From contig NZ_CP043617.1 in NCBI RefSeq assembly GCF_009258225.1, forward strand, positions 434,001-498,000: DNA of 64,000 bases, given 5' to 3'. Position numbers and translations under genes: made by a program. Under the pieces are notes generated by a model. It was not told the DNA's origin and did not search any database. It saw nothing but the letters and a program-made list of their open reading frames with translations. How positions within the stretch are numbered: position 1 is the stretch's first letter; every line of letters begins with the position of its first letter. The stretch is from Sulfurimonas lithotrophica. Its GTDB lineage: Bacteria; Campylobacterota; Campylobacteria; Campylobacterales; Sulfurimonadaceae. Below, one piece after another: positions 29,860 through 39,374 of this stretch.

Positions 29860-32242
29860 AAAAGTAGCTTGTAGTCATTGTCATTTGGAATTTGATGATG
29901 AAATGATGATAAAAGAGGGTGATTTACACTTTTGTTGTAATGGATGCCAAGGTGTATATCACTTGCTAAATGATGAAGGTTTAGATAGTTTTTATGATAA
30001 AGCCGGCTCTACAAAACTTGCACCGCCAATGCATCAGTTAGATGACAGTTCACATTTTGATTCTCCGTCTTTTTATGAGCAGTATGTTAAAAAAGATGCT
30101 GATGGCTTTTCTATAGTTTCTCTTATTATAGAGGGCATACATTGTTCTGCTTGTGTATGGTTAAACGAAAAAGCCCTGCATAAGATGGAGGGTGTAATAG
30201 AAGCAAATATAAATTTTACGAACAACAAAGCAACGATAGTATGGGCTGATGATGTTGTAAAACTCTCCAAAATTATTGAGATGATTCGCTCGATAGGTTA
30301 TAACGCCTTTGCCTATGATAGTGCAACAGGTGAAAACTATGCAAATAGGGAGAGAAAATCATATTATTTAAAAATGGCAGTTGCTATTTTTGCTTCTATG
30401 AATATTATGTGGATAGCCGTTGCACAGTATGCAGGCTATTTTACTGGTATTACACAAAATGTTAAAACTATATTAAATATTGCGGAATGGATATTGGCTA
30501 CACCTGTACTGTTTTACAGTGGTTGGGTCTTTTTTAAGGGTGCTTATTACGGTTTAAAAACTAAAGTCGTAAATATGGATTTGCTAGTCGCTACAGGAGC
30601 ATTACTAACATATATATATTCAATATATATAACTTTAATGGAGGTTGGCGAAGCATACTTTGATAGTGTAAGTATGATTATTACTTTTGTGTTAATAGGA
30701 AAGTTTTTAGAGGTACTGAGTAAAAAAAATGCTGCGGATACATTAGACTCTATAGGTAAAAATATTCCAAATGAAGTTAAAGTATTTAAAGATAATACTG
30801 TTATTTTGAGTAAGCTTGATGATGTAAACGTGGGAGATATAATAGTAGTCGGAAGTGGAGAAAGAGTTCTTTTTGACGGAAAAATTGTTAAAGGAAGCGG
30901 AAACTTTGATGAATCAAGTCTTACAGGTGAGAGTGACCCAATATATAAAGAAAAAGGTGATAGTGTAATTAGTGGAACAAGTAGTATAGATGCAGATATA
31001 TATTTTGAAACAACCAAAGATTTTGAGCATTCAACACTTTCAAATTTAGTGACTTTACTTGAAAATGCTATAAATAAAAAACCTCAAATACAACAAATAG
31101 CCAATAAATTAAGTGAACATTTTTCTACGGTTATTTTAGGACTTTCTTTTATAACTTTTATAGTTTGGTGGTTATGGCCACATAGTTTTGAAGTGGCATT
31201 TATGGTCGGTATATCTGTAATTATTATAGCTTGTCCATGTGCATTGGCTCTTGCCACACCTGTTGCAACATTGGTAGGTCTTAGTCTAGGAGCTAAAAAA
31301 GGAGTTCTTTTTAAAGAAGCTGCATTGCTTGAAACAATGGCTAAAGTCGATACTCTTGTTTTAGATAAAACCGGTACTTTAACTATGGGTAAACCTGAAG
31401 TAGTAAATGAACATATATATAAAGAATTTGACAAAAGTATTCTTTATTCACTTGTAAAAAATTCAAATCATCCAATATCAAAAGGTATAATTCAGTATTT
31501 ATCTGAAGAGAATGAGATAATATTTGATGAGTATAAACAAGTTCCGGCAGCGGGCATTGTTGCAAAATATAAAAATAAGAAGGTACTTGGCGGAAATATT
31601 AAATTAATAGAAGATAACAAATTAAATGCAGATTTTGAAAGCCAAAATAGTGTTTTTTACTTTGCTATCGATTCGGATATAATGGCTGTATATGAACTTA
31701 AAGATAAAGTTAAACCGGATGCAAAAGATCTAATCTCTGAATTAACTAAAAAAGGTATTAATAGTATAATATTAACAGGTGATAATGGTAAAATTGCAAA
31801 AAGAGTAGCTGATGAAGTCGGTATAAAAGAATATTACTATTCTCAAAATCCTAAAGAAAAATCAAAATTTATAGATAAGCTGAAAAAAGACAATAAGACT
31901 ATAGTAATGGTAGGGGATGGTGTGAACGATGTACTTGCTCTTGCTCATGCAGATATATCAATTGTTATGGGTAGCGGTAGTGATATAGCTATTGATGTTA
32001 GTGATGTGGTGCTTTTAAATGATTCATTAAAATCACTATCAGATGCATTTAAAATCTCTCGTACTACGTTTGGTCTTATTAAACAAAATTTGGGTATATC
32101 ATTGGTATATAATGCCATAACAATTCCGTTAGCTATGGCTGGTTATGTAATACCTCTTGTAGCAGCTATATCTATGAGTGTAAGTTCACTATTGGTTGTC
32201 GGTAACTCTATGAGAATTAGATACAAGTGGCAAAAATCATAA
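29846..32242 (+). CDS. ccoI: Copper-transporting P1B-type ATPase CcoI (FixI) for cbb3 oxidase assembly
   Basis: A 798-residue heavy-metal ATPase of the FixI/CcoI group, which supplies copper for cytochrome cbb3 oxidase. An N-terminal Cys-rich segment (CSHCHLEF, FCCNGCQGVYHLL) precedes an HMA domain (GIHCSACVWLNEKAL). P-type landmarks: TGES (SLTGESDPI), intramembrane CPC with Cys463 (IACPCALALATPV), phosphorylation site DKTGTLTMGKPEV, TGDNGKIAKRVADEVG and MVGDGVNDVLAL. Start is TTG at 29846 or 29852; both follow an AGGA sequence. ccoS follows after 14 bp. Confidence 0.93.
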   Translation: MNLSEKVACSHCHLEFDDEMMIKEGDLHFCCNGCQGVYHLLNDEGLDSFYDKAGSTKLAPPMHQLDDSSHFDSPSFYEQYVKKDADGFSIVSLIIEGIHCSACVWLNEKALHKMEGVIEANINFTNNKATIVWADDVVKLSKIIEMIRSIGYNAFAYDSATGENYANRERKSYYLKMAVAIFASMNIMWIAVAQYAGYFTGITQNVKTILNIAEWILATPVLFYSGWVFFKGAYYGLKTKVVNMDLLVATGALLTYIYSIYITLMEVGEAYFDSVSMIITFVLIGKFLEVLSKKNAADTLDSIGKNIPNEVKVFKDNTVILSKLDDVNVGDIIVVGSGERVLFDGKIVKGSGNFDESSLTGESDPIYKEKGDSVISGTSSIDADIYFETTKDFEHSTLSNLVTLLENAINKKPQIQQIANKLSEHFSTVILGLSFITFIVWWLWPHSFEVAFMVGISVIIIACPCALALATPVATLVGLSLGAKKGVLFKEAALLETMAKVDTLVLDKTGTLTMGKPEVVNEHIYKEFDKSILYSLVKNSNHPISKGIIQYLSEENEIIFDEYKQVPAAGIVAKYKNKKVLGGNIKLIEDNKLNADFESQNSVFYFAIDSDIMAVYELKDKVKPDAKDLISELTKKGINSIILTGDNGKIAKRVADEVGIKEYYYSQNPKEKSKFIDKLKKDNKTIVMVGDGVNDVLALAHADISIVMGSGSDIAIDVSDVVLLNDSLKSLSDAFKISRTTFGLIKQNLGISLVYNAITIPLAMAGYVIPLVAAISMSVSSLLVVGNSMRIRYKWQKS

Positions 32243-32256
32243 GAAGGAGCTCTTAA

Positions 32257-32472
32257 ATGGATGATTGGGTAATAGCTATGATGCTTGGTGCGTCTATATT
32301 TTTAGGTGCAGTCGCACTATTTGCTTTTTTATGGGCTATAAAAAACGGGCAGTTTGACGATGAAGAAAAATTTTTAAATGCTGCTAAGTTTGATAATGAA
32401 GATGATTTAAACGATGCTGTAAATATTGAACGTAAAAAGGAAGAGTTAAAGAAAAATTATAGACCTGAATAG
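32257..32472 (+). CDS. ccoS: cbb3-type oxidase assembly protein CcoS
   Basis: A 71-residue protein with a single N-terminal membrane helix (WVIAMMLGASIFLGAVALFAFLWAIKNGQFDD). The pattern of a helix followed by FLWAIKNGQFDD is the CcoS signature. It acts with CcoI in cofactor insertion into cbb3 oxidase. An AAGGAGC site precedes it. Confidence 0.92.
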   Translation: MDDWVIAMMLGASIFLGAVALFAFLWAIKNGQFDDEEKFLNAAKFDNEDDLNDAVNIERKKEELKKNYRPE

Positions 32473-32493
32473 ATGTTTATTAAGTAGATAAAA

Positions 32494-32518
32494 TCAAACT
32501 ACCTTATCGGTAGTTTGA
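32494..32518 (-). terminator. Hairpin between ccoS and the cytochrome gene
   Basis: Arms TCAAACTACC (32494-32503) and GGTAGTTTGA (32509-32518) are perfect with a five-base loop. Read on the minus strand it is followed by TTTTATCT, so it mainly serves the cytochrome gene. On the plus strand it is followed by A rather than T. Confidence 0.6.
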
Positions 32519-32531
32519 AAAAAAAAGTAAA

Positions 32532-32816
32532 TTATTTACCGATAGTTTGTGCGAAAGCTTCTAAGTCAGCATCAGAGTATTTTGCAACTTGACCTTTCAT
32601 AAGACCTTTCATTGGACCACCGTAAGTACCAGCTTTATAACCTATAAGTGCATCAGCAATCTCTTTATGAGTCATCTCAGCTACATTTTTAGATTTACCA
32701 AGAGCTTCTTTACTCCAGTCTTGTCCGTGACAGCCTTTACATGCACCAGCATTAACGCCAGCCATTAAAGCTGTACAAGCACCTAAAGCTACGATAGCAG
32801 TAGTTATTTTTTTCAT
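32532..32816 (-). CDS. Small periplasmic class I cytochrome c (c553-like)
   Basis: A 94-residue exported monohaem cytochrome. Signal peptide MKKITTAIVALGACTALMAGVNA, then the haem site CKGCH directly at the mature N-terminus. The axial Met is probably in GGPMKGLMKGQV, and the C-terminal helix is DADLEAFAQTIGK. This is the pattern of c553 electron carriers of Campylobacterota, likely donors to cbb3 oxidase, which suits the adjacent ccoI-ccoS. Own transcription unit on the minus strand. Confidence 0.9.
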   Translation of the reverse strand: MKKITTAIVALGACTALMAGVNAGACKGCHGQDWSKEALGKSKNVAEMTHKEIADALIGYKAGTYGGPMKGLMKGQVAKYSDADLEAFAQTIGK

Positions 32817-32921
32817 TTTTATTCCTTAAGATAAATTATCGAAAATATTATAGTGGGTTAAGTCTTAAATAATATTGAATAAAAAATAAAAAATTATTTA
32901 TTTAAAAGATGAACATAATTA

Positions 32922-32937
32922 TGGAATATATATTGCT
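32922..32937 (+). promoter_or_regulatory. Sigma-54-like promoter before an outer-membrane barrel gene
   Basis: TGGAATATATATTGCT has GG and GC separated by exactly ten bases, followed by TTTT. It is nearly the same wording as the flgI site (TTGGAATAAAGATTGCT). It lies 37 bp before the ATG at 32974, a normal distance. Confidence 0.6.
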
Positions 32938-32973
32938 TTTTTATGACATAATTGATACAAATGAAGGACAAAA

Positions 32974-33573
32974 ATGTTAAAAAAAATATCTTTGCTTATT
33001 TTAGGATTTAGTTGTACTTATGCTATGCATACGGCAGAATTAAATATAAATGAATATGATTTAGAAGCCGGTTTGAAGTTAGATATAGGTCAGTTCAACG
33101 AGATGGTTGAACCAAATACCACTTTTATAGGAATTGATTACTTAAAAGCTGATAGAAAGAATTCATCTCATAATAATATCGACAGATATGTCAATATTAA
33201 CTTTATGATAGAACAAGAAATTCAAAATAGCGGTTTTAAAGTTGGTTTAGGTGTTAAAGGAATTTATACAGGCTTGGGAAAAGCAGACTTCAGAAGTCTG
33301 CCTATAGGTGCGGAAGTTTCATATAAACTTCCATTAAATATTGCTACTCCAATAGGATTTAAAGCAGAGGGTTACTACGCTCCTAAATCACTTAGCTTTT
33401 CCGATGCAAACGGTTATGTTGAATATAGAGCAGAAGCTTATATACAGCTAATGGATAGGGCTTCAGTTTATGTTGGTTATAGAAGAATAGATACTGAATA
33501 TGATTATATGAATATAATATCTGACGTAACATATAATAAATCTATATATTCCGGTATTAAGTTCTCGTTTTAG
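32974..33573 (+). CDS. Small outer-membrane beta-barrel protein, unknown function
   Basis: A 199-residue protein with a signal peptide (MLKKISLLILGFSCTYAMHT). The rest alternates in amphipathic strands (YVNINFMIEQEIQ, FKVGLGVKGIYTGLG, GAEVSYKLPL, VEYRAEAYIQLMDRASVYVGYRRI) and ends in GIKFSF with a terminal Phe, the sorting mark of outer-membrane barrels. It resembles YfaZ-like barrels in size and style. It starts after AAGGA and a sigma-54-like promoter. Its end overlaps the convergent next gene by 17 bp. Confidence 0.7.
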   Translation: MLKKISLLILGFSCTYAMHTAELNINEYDLEAGLKLDIGQFNEMVEPNTTFIGIDYLKADRKNSSHNNIDRYVNINFMIEQEIQNSGFKVGLGVKGIYTGLGKADFRSLPIGAEVSYKLPLNIATPIGFKAEGYYAPKSLSFSDANGYVEYRAEAYIQLMDRASVYVGYRRIDTEYDYMNIISDVTYNKSIYSGIKFSF

Positions 33574-34822
33574 TTTTAATATATACGTATATAGGAGATG
33601 GACCTATTTGTAAGGTCTGATCTTCTATTTTTTCTCCATCTTTAGAATAAACATCAAAATTATTCTCTTTATGAATAGTTGTTGGTTTTAACGACCAATG
33701 TATTTGAAGTAACTCCTCATCAACCAAACATTGAAAAATATAGTGTTGTCGATTTATATCAAGCCTTAAAAATTGTGCATTTTTTAAATTTTTTATCATA
33801 GTTTTGTATGTTTTAAAAGCGGGGTATTTTTTTATACTATCACGATTGTCAACCAAGCCATAGCCCGGTGCTATAAGCTGATGCCAAGATAGTGCATCTA
33901 CTTGCTGGGAAGCAAGAGCTAAAAGATAGTAGCGCAGCATATAATTAGCATAACTCTCTAAGTCTATACACTCTTTTTCACTTGTCGGTGCATAGGGAGC
34001 CGTATTTGATATAGGCCAGTTTATTTCTGTAAGGTATAACTCATGTTTTGTTTTTGGGCTCAACCAAACCATTGTACTAAGAAGAGCAATCTTGTCAGAT
34101 GCATTAAAACCCAGTTGCATATTTTCAGGTGCACCGCGTCTATCAACGTACAACAAAGCAGATATTCCGTCATATTTGTATTTGAAAAAATTAAATAGTG
34201 TATGGGCTGTAAAATGGTATTCAAAATCAATAACTCCACTACCGATTAGCTTTAATTCAGGATGCTTTTGTTCTTTTAAATCATAAGCGGTTTTAAAAAA
34301 AGCGTTATATTCATCTACACTAAAGAACCCCCATTTCGCACGATTTATAGTTGTGCCGATTTCATAAATATCGACTTTATTTCCAAGCTTTGAAAAAATT
34401 AATTCAAGATTATTTCTAAAAAGTTCTAAGCTTTCTACATTTTCTCTGTCTTGCATTATTTTTAGCGTAATTTTTTCATCCTGAAAATTTAATATAAATT
34501 CTTTTAAATTATCCAAAGTGTCTATTTCCCATAACTTTAGGCGAATAAGAATATGCTTAACTCCAAGTTCTTTTACTAGTTTTAGAGTTTCTGAAGGCTC
34601 TCTCTGATAATCAACGCCTAAACAAAAAAATGAACTTGTATCTATTTTCTTATTTTTAACAAAAGGCATCATAATTAAAGAGATGGGAAATACAAATAAA
34701 GATATGATAATTGTTTTTAGAATAGACGTTAAATTTTCCCTTCTTTTGATTTTTTTATAGGCTTTGTCTTTTAAGGGGTATGGTTGATCGGAATAGTTAT
34801 CCCATATGTACGGTTGTTTCAT
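33557..34822 (-). CDS. Membrane-anchored glycosyl-hydrolase-like protein at the LPS locus
   Basis: About 421 residues from ATG 34822 (MKQPYIWDNYSDQP...); an upstream start at 34903 would add 27 residues but overlap the divergent gene. A membrane helix (LTSILKTIIISLFVFPISLIMMPFV) is followed by a TIM-barrel-like domain. Strand ends look like clan A glycosidases: GVDYQREP, HILIRLKLWEID, DIYEIGTTINR and LYLTEINWP. The last Glu fits a nucleophile, but the usual NE acid/base pair is TT here, so catalysis is doubtful. Function unknown; it borders the polysaccharide genes. Confidence 0.6.
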   Translation of the reverse strand: MKQPYIWDNYSDQPYPLKDKAYKKIKRRENLTSILKTIIISLFVFPISLIMMPFVKNKKIDTSSFFCLGVDYQREPSETLKLVKELGVKHILIRLKLWEIDTLDNLKEFILNFQDEKITLKIMQDRENVESLELFRNNLELIFSKLGNKVDIYEIGTTINRAKWGFFSVDEYNAFFKTAYDLKEQKHPELKLIGSGVIDFEYHFTAHTLFNFFKYKYDGISALLYVDRRGAPENMQLGFNASDKIALLSTMVWLSPKTKHELYLTEINWPISNTAPYAPTSEKECIDLESYANYMLRYYLLALASQQVDALSWHQLIAPGYGLVDNRDSIKKYPAFKTYKTMIKNLKNAQFLRLDINRQHYIFQCLVDEELLQIHWSLKPTTIHKENNFDVYSKDGEKIEDQTLQIGPSPIYVYIKTKTRT

Positions 34823-34897
34823 AAGGTTAATTGTAGCATTTTTTAGATAAAATGCTTCGCAAAATAGAAATAAGATAATAATCTCAAGGAATAACAT

Positions 34898-36013
34898 ATG
34901 CATAATAATGCGACAATACTTTTATTCGCATTTAGAAAAAGCCATATAGGTTTTCTTAATAGAATTGTTAAAGACAGTAAATTAGCAGAAAATTTTAAAG
35001 TATTGTCGACAAGAAACTTAATATTTCCATCTTTGATTGGCATATCAAATTTAAAAAATATAAATTTTAAGTTAATTTGTGAGTTTGCAACAAAAGAGTT
35101 TTATGCTAAAACTAATTTAAAATTTCCTAGATTCTTAGTTTATAATTTTTTTAAAATTATGGCTTATGTAAACTATTTTCGTTATTACAAAGCACTTAGT
35201 CAAGGATATACTAAAATGCTTTTATGGAACGGTGGAAAATTTAGACAATTGATTGCTATAGAGATTGCAAAGCTCAAAGGTATCCATGTGTATTATTATG
35301 AAAACGGTTTACTTCCAAATACATTAGTTTTGGATCCAAAGGGAATTAATTTTGATAATAGTGTACCAAGAAACAGAGAATTTTATGAAAGTTATAAAAA
35401 TAATAAAGAATTACCACAAGAACTTGTTCCAAGAGCTACAAGGCATATAGAAAAATTTAATAGCAATAATGTTACGGAATTACCTTTAGAGTATATATTC
35501 GTACCGTTTCAAGTTGATTATGATACACAAATACTTAAAAATTCTCCATGGATTGAAAATATGAGAGAACTTTTTAATGTAATAGAAAATTTAGCTAAAA
35601 ATTCACAATATAACTTTGTGCTAAAAGAGCATCCTTCAAGCGGTATAAATTATCCTGATTTACATACTAGAGCCAAAAATATTAAAAATGTATCATTTCA
35701 AAACGGATATTCAACACAAAAATTAATCGAAAAAAGTTTAGCAGTTATTACAGTAAATTCTACAGTCGGGATGGAGTCGTTACTGTTCAATAAAAGAGTC
35801 ATAGTGTTAGGAAACGCTTTTTATACTATAAAAGGTATTACATATCCGGCTACATCAGAAAAAGAACTTTTAGAGATAGTCGGTCAGCTTGAAAAATTAG
35901 AGTTTGATGAAGAATTAGTAAGAAAATTTTTAACGTATATAAATTATGATTATCTAATTTCAAACGATGATAGTGTGTATAGAATATTTGCAGAGTATTT
36001 ACTAAAAAACTAA
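34898..36013 (+). CDS. Capsule-polysaccharide-synthesis-like glycosyltransferase (KpsC/KpsS-like)
   Basis: A 371-residue soluble protein. The C-terminal half has the landmarks of the Capsule_synth family, which includes Kdo transferases: FVPFQVDYDTQIL, FVLKEHPSSG (conserved HP), VITVNSTVGMESLLFNKRVIVLG. The N-terminal half contains LLWNGGKFRQLIAIEIAKLKGIHVYYYENGLLPNTLVLDP, also usual in this group. It probably adds an acidic sugar such as Kdo to a glycolipid. It opens the plus-strand polysaccharide block, 18 bp before rmlA. Confidence 0.75.
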   Translation: MHNNATILLFAFRKSHIGFLNRIVKDSKLAENFKVLSTRNLIFPSLIGISNLKNINFKLICEFATKEFYAKTNLKFPRFLVYNFFKIMAYVNYFRYYKALSQGYTKMLLWNGGKFRQLIAIEIAKLKGIHVYYYENGLLPNTLVLDPKGINFDNSVPRNREFYESYKNNKELPQELVPRATRHIEKFNSNNVTELPLEYIFVPFQVDYDTQILKNSPWIENMRELFNVIENLAKNSQYNFVLKEHPSSGINYPDLHTRAKNIKNVSFQNGYSTQKLIEKSLAVITVNSTVGMESLLFNKRVIVLGNAFYTIKGITYPATSEKELLEIVGQLEKLEFDEELVRKFLTYINYDYLISNDDSVYRIFAEYLLKN

Positions 36014-36031
36014 GATAAAGGAGAATTGTAT

Positions 36032-36922
36032 ATGAAAGGAATAATACTAGCAGGAGGTAGCGGAACAAGATTGTATCCAATAACAAAAGGTGTGTCTAAA
36101 CAACTTGTGCCGATATATGATAAACCGATGATCTATTATCCACTTTCAGTTTTAATGTTAGCAGGAATTACTGAAGTTCTTATTATATCCACTCCTACAG
36201 ATTTACCAAGGTTTGAACAGCTTCTGGGTGATGGTTCAGATATAGGGATGAAGTTTAGTTATGTTATTCAACCAAGTCCGGATGGACTAGCACAAGCTTT
36301 TATTTTAGGTGAAGAGTTTTTAGATGGTGAAGATGCATGTTTGGTGTTGGGCGATAATATTTTTTACGGTCACGGATTAACCGAACTTTTGGCTCAGTCT
36401 GTAAAAAATGCTAAGGAACAAAATAAGGCTACTGTATTTGGATATTATGTAAAAGACCCTGAGCGTTACGGTGTAGCAGAATTTGATAATAACGGAAATG
36501 TTACTTCTATAGAAGAAAAACCAAAAGACCCAAAAAGCAATTATGCAGTAGTAGGATTATATTTTTATCCAAATGATGTTGTAAAAAAAGCTAAAGATGT
36601 TAAACCATCAGACAGAGGCGAACTGGAGATTACTACTCTAAACCAAGATTACTTAGAAGAGAATAGACTTAAAGTTGAACTAATGGGGAGAGGATATGCA
36701 TGGCTTGATACCGGAACTCACGAGTCATTACTTGAAGCTAGTCAGTTTATCCAAACGATAGAGAATAGACAATCTTTAAAAGTGGCATGTATAGAAGAGA
36801 TAGCATATGAAATGGGATATATTTCAAAAGAAAAGCTTTTAGAATTAGCTGAACCTTTAAAGAAAAATCAATATGGACAGTATTTGATTTCAAGAGCTAA
36901 TCAACCTAGAAGGATGCAGTAG
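36032..36922 (+). CDS. rmlA: Glucose-1-phosphate thymidylyltransferase RmlA
   Basis: Makes dTDP-glucose from dTTP and glucose-1-phosphate. 296 residues, normal length. Nucleotide-binding signature [14 protein letters not shown], then [34 protein letters not shown] (metal-binding Asp) and [15 protein letters not shown]. Start chosen at ATG 36032, eight bases after AAAGGAG; a TTG six bases earlier is too close to that site. First of the rmlACDB block. Confidence 0.96.
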   Translation: MKGIILAGGSGTRLYPITKGVSKQLVPIYDKPMIYYPLSVLMLAGITEVLIISTPTDLPRFEQLLGDGSDIGMKFSYVIQPSPDGLAQAFILGEEFLDGEDACLVLGDNIFYGHGLTELLAQSVKNAKEQNKATVFGYYVKDPERYGVAEFDNNGNVTSIEEKPKDPKSNYAVVGLYFYPNDVVKKAKDVKPSDRGELEITTLNQDYLEENRLKVELMGRGYAWLDTGTHESLLEASQFIQTIENRQSLKVACIEEIAYEMGYISKEKLLELAEPLKKNQYGQYLISRANQPRRMQ

Positions 36923-36923
36923 A

Positions 36924-37499
36924 ATGAAGTTTACAAGGACGAAAATTCCTGAAGTTGTTATAGTAGAACCGATGGTTCACGGAGATGATAGAGGATACTT
37001 TGTTGAGACTTTTCGTGCAGATAAACTAGAAGAGTTTCTAGGGTATAAGATAAACTTTTGCCAGGATAATGAATCAAAGTCTTCAAAAGGTGTCTTAAGG
37101 GGACTACACTACCAATTAGCTCCTGCTGCACAAACTAAATTAGTACGTGTAATTCAAGGAAGAGTCCTTGATGTGGCAGTAGATATAAGAAAAGGTTCAC
37201 CAACTTTTGGAAAACATGTAGCAGTTGAACTATCCGCTGAAAATAAAAAACAACTTTTAGTACCACGTGGTTTTGCTCATGGATTTGTTGTACTTGAAGA
37301 TGATACAGTATTCGCATATAAAGTTGATAACTACTACAGTCCTGAAAATGACAGAGGTATAGCTTTTGACGATGTTGAAATAAATATTGATTGGAAAATA
37401 GCACATAGTGAATTAAACCTTTCAGCTAAAGATAAAGTTCAACCAAAATTAGATGAAGCGGTTGATATGTTTGAGTATGGTGTAAATTATTATGCATAA
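36924..37499 (+). CDS. rmlC: dTDP-4-dehydrorhamnose 3,5-epimerase RmlC
   Basis: A 191-residue cupin. Signature: GDDRGYFVETFRADKLEEF, KGVLRGLHYQ with the catalytic His, RVIQGRVLDVAVDIRKGSPTFG, and GFAHGFVVLEDDTVFAYKVDNYYSPEND with the second His and the Tyr/Asp pair. Third step of dTDP-L-rhamnose synthesis. Starts 1 bp after rmlA and overlaps rmlD by 8 bp. Confidence 0.95.
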   Translation: MKFTRTKIPEVVIVEPMVHGDDRGYFVETFRADKLEEFLGYKINFCQDNESKSSKGVLRGLHYQLAPAAQTKLVRVIQGRVLDVAVDIRKGSPTFGKHVAVELSAENKKQLLVPRGFAHGFVVLEDDTVFAYKVDNYYSPENDRGIAFDDVEINIDWKIAHSELNLSAKDKVQPKLDEAVDMFEYGVNYYA

Positions 37500-38358
37500 T
37501 ATTTTAGTTACTGGAGCTAATGGACAACTTGGTTCAGAGATAAGGGAGTTATCCTCAGATTATGAGAATAATTGTTTTTTTACAGATAGAAATGAACTGG
37601 ATATTTCAAATTTAGAAGCTGTTAAAAATTATGTAGATAAAAATTCAATTGATGTTATTATAAATTGTGCTGCTTATACGGCTGTAGATAAGGCAGAAGA
37701 TGATGAAAGTAATGCAGATGCAGTCAACAATGTAGCTGTAAAATATTTATCTCAGGTTTCAAAAGATAGAAATATAAAACTTATCCATATATCAACTGAT
37801 TATGTATATGACGGAAAAAATTACAAGCCATACACTGAAGATGATATTGTAAATCCAAATAGTGTATATGGAAAAACAAAACTTGCCGGTGAAAAAGCTA
37901 TGCAAGATATCAATCCGTCAAATTCAATTATAATTAGAACATCTTGGGTATATAGCAGCTTCGGAGCAAATTTTGTAAAAACTATGCTTCGTTTAGGTAA
38001 GGAAAAAGAACAACTAGGTGTTATTTTTGATCAAGTAGGAACTCCAACTTATGCGAAAGATTTGGCAAAAGCTATATTAGAGATTATTCCAAATATAAGT
38101 AATGAAAAAGTTGAAATATATAACTATTCAAATGAAGGTGTATTAAGCTGGTATGATTTTGCAAAAGAGATTATGCGAATGGCAAAACTAGATTGTAAGA
38201 TTAACCCGATAGAAACTAAAGAGTATCCGACACCAGCGACTAGGCCACATTTTAGTTTACTTAATAAATCAAAAATAAAACAAACATTTAATATCACCAT
38301 ACCTTACTGGAAAGACTCTTTAGATGAATGTTTAAAAATTATGGGAGAAAGAAAATAA
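37492..38358 (+). CDS. rmlD: dTDP-4-dehydrorhamnose reductase RmlD
   Basis: A 288-residue short-chain reductase completing dTDP-L-rhamnose. The cofactor loop is VTGANGQLGSEI, then IINCAAYTAVDKAEDD, HISTDYVYDGK and the catalytic YGKTKLAGEKA (YxxxK). The end ATRPHFSLLNKSKI is typical. Its stop overlaps the rmlB start in TAATG. Confidence 0.95.
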   Translation: MHNILVTGANGQLGSEIRELSSDYENNCFFTDRNELDISNLEAVKNYVDKNSIDVIINCAAYTAVDKAEDDESNADAVNNVAVKYLSQVSKDRNIKLIHISTDYVYDGKNYKPYTEDDIVNPNSVYGKTKLAGEKAMQDINPSNSIIIRTSWVYSSFGANFVKTMLRLGKEKEQLGVIFDQVGTPTYAKDLAKAILEIIPNISNEKVEIYNYSNEGVLSWYDFAKEIMRMAKLDCKINPIETKEYPTPATRPHFSLLNKSKIKQTFNITIPYWKDSLDECLKIMGERK

Positions 38359-39374
38359 TGAAATCAATATTGTTAACAGGGACTGCAGGTTTTATAGGGT
38401 CAAATTTCGTACCTTACTTTTTAGAAAAGTATTCAGATTATAAACTTATTAATCTAGATCTTTTAACTTATGCAGGTAATTTGGAGAACCTAAAAGAGTG
38501 TGTGGATAACCCAAGATATAAGTTTATTAAAGGTGATATATGCAACCGTGAATTAGTAGAGTTTATATTTAACGAATACGATATTGAAGGTGTTATACAT
38601 TTTGCAGCAGAATCTCATGTTGATAACTCTATTAAAAATCCGGGAGTATTTATAGAAACAAATGTAAACGGAACTTTTACACTTATAGACGTAGCATATA
38701 AATACTGGATGGAAAAACCTTTTACATATAAAGAAAAATATAAGAAATGTAGATTTCATCATATATCAACTGATGAGGTATATGGAACTCTAAGTGATGA
38801 TCCAAAAGATCTCTTTACTGAAGAGACACCATATGCTCCAAACTCTCCTTATTCAGCTTCTAAAGCATCTAGTGATATGGTAGTTAGATCTTATCAGGAA
38901 ACTTATGGATTAAACACTGTTATTACAAACTGTTCAAACAATTACGGTCCAAAACAACATGACGAGAAACTTATTCCTACAATTATAAGAAAGGCATTAG
39001 CTAATGAAGCTATCCCAATATACGGTGACGGTAAGAATATTCGTGATTGGTTATATGTTCTTGATCATTGTAAAGGTATAGATAGAGTTTATCATACAGG
39101 TAAAGAGGCGAATGTTTATAATATAGGTGGACGTAATGAGCGAACAAACCTTCAAATAGTAGATAGAATATGTACAATACTTGATGAAAGAGTTCCAAAA
39201 GAAAAATCATATAAAGAATTGATTACTTTTGTTGAAGATAGAGCTGGACATGACAGACGTTATGCCATAGATGCAACAAAGTTAGAAAATGAGTTGGGCT
39301 GGAAAGCTGATGAAAATTTTGACACAGGAATAGTTTTAACTATTGATTGGTATTTGGAGAAATATGCTATTTAA
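38358..39374 (+). CDS. rmlB: dTDP-glucose 4,6-dehydratase RmlB
   Basis: A 338-residue SDR dehydratase producing dTDP-4-keto-6-deoxyglucose, the branch point for both rhamnose and the Fdt-type sugar encoded at 47-49 kb. Signature: LTGTAGFIGSNFVPYFL, HFAAESHVDNSI, FHHISTDEVYGTL, YSASKASSDM (YxxxK), NNYGPKQHDEKLIP and DGKNIRDWLYVLDHC. Start chosen at ATG 38358, directly at the end of rmlD with GGGAGA upstream. The longer frame starting at 38328 lies inside rmlD. Confidence 0.96.
   Translation: MKSILLTGTAGFIGSNFVPYFLEKYSDYKLINLDLLTYAGNLENLKECVDNPRYKFIKGDICNRELVEFIFNEYDIEGVIHFAAESHVDNSIKNPGVFIETNVNGTFTLIDVAYKYWMEKPFTYKEKYKKCRFHHISTDEVYGTLSDDPKDLFTEETPYAPNSPYSASKASSDMVVRSYQETYGLNTVITNCSNNYGPKQHDEKLIPTIIRKALANEAIPIYGDGKNIRDWLYVLDHCKGIDRVYHTGKEANVYNIGGRNERTNLQIVDRICTILDERVPKEKSYKELITFVEDRAGHDRRYAIDATKLENELGWKADENFDTGIVLTIDWYLEKYAI

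Noticed and set aside
30547-31434. Minus-strand frames (156 and 116 codons) opposite ccoI
   Set aside because: The ATPase motifs on the plus strand fully explain the region; the antisense products have no recognisable features.
38328-38357. Upstream start for rmlB giving MFKNYGRKKI at the N-terminus
   Set aside because: It lies inside rmlD; the ATG at 38358 gives the family N-terminus and has GGGAGA upstream.
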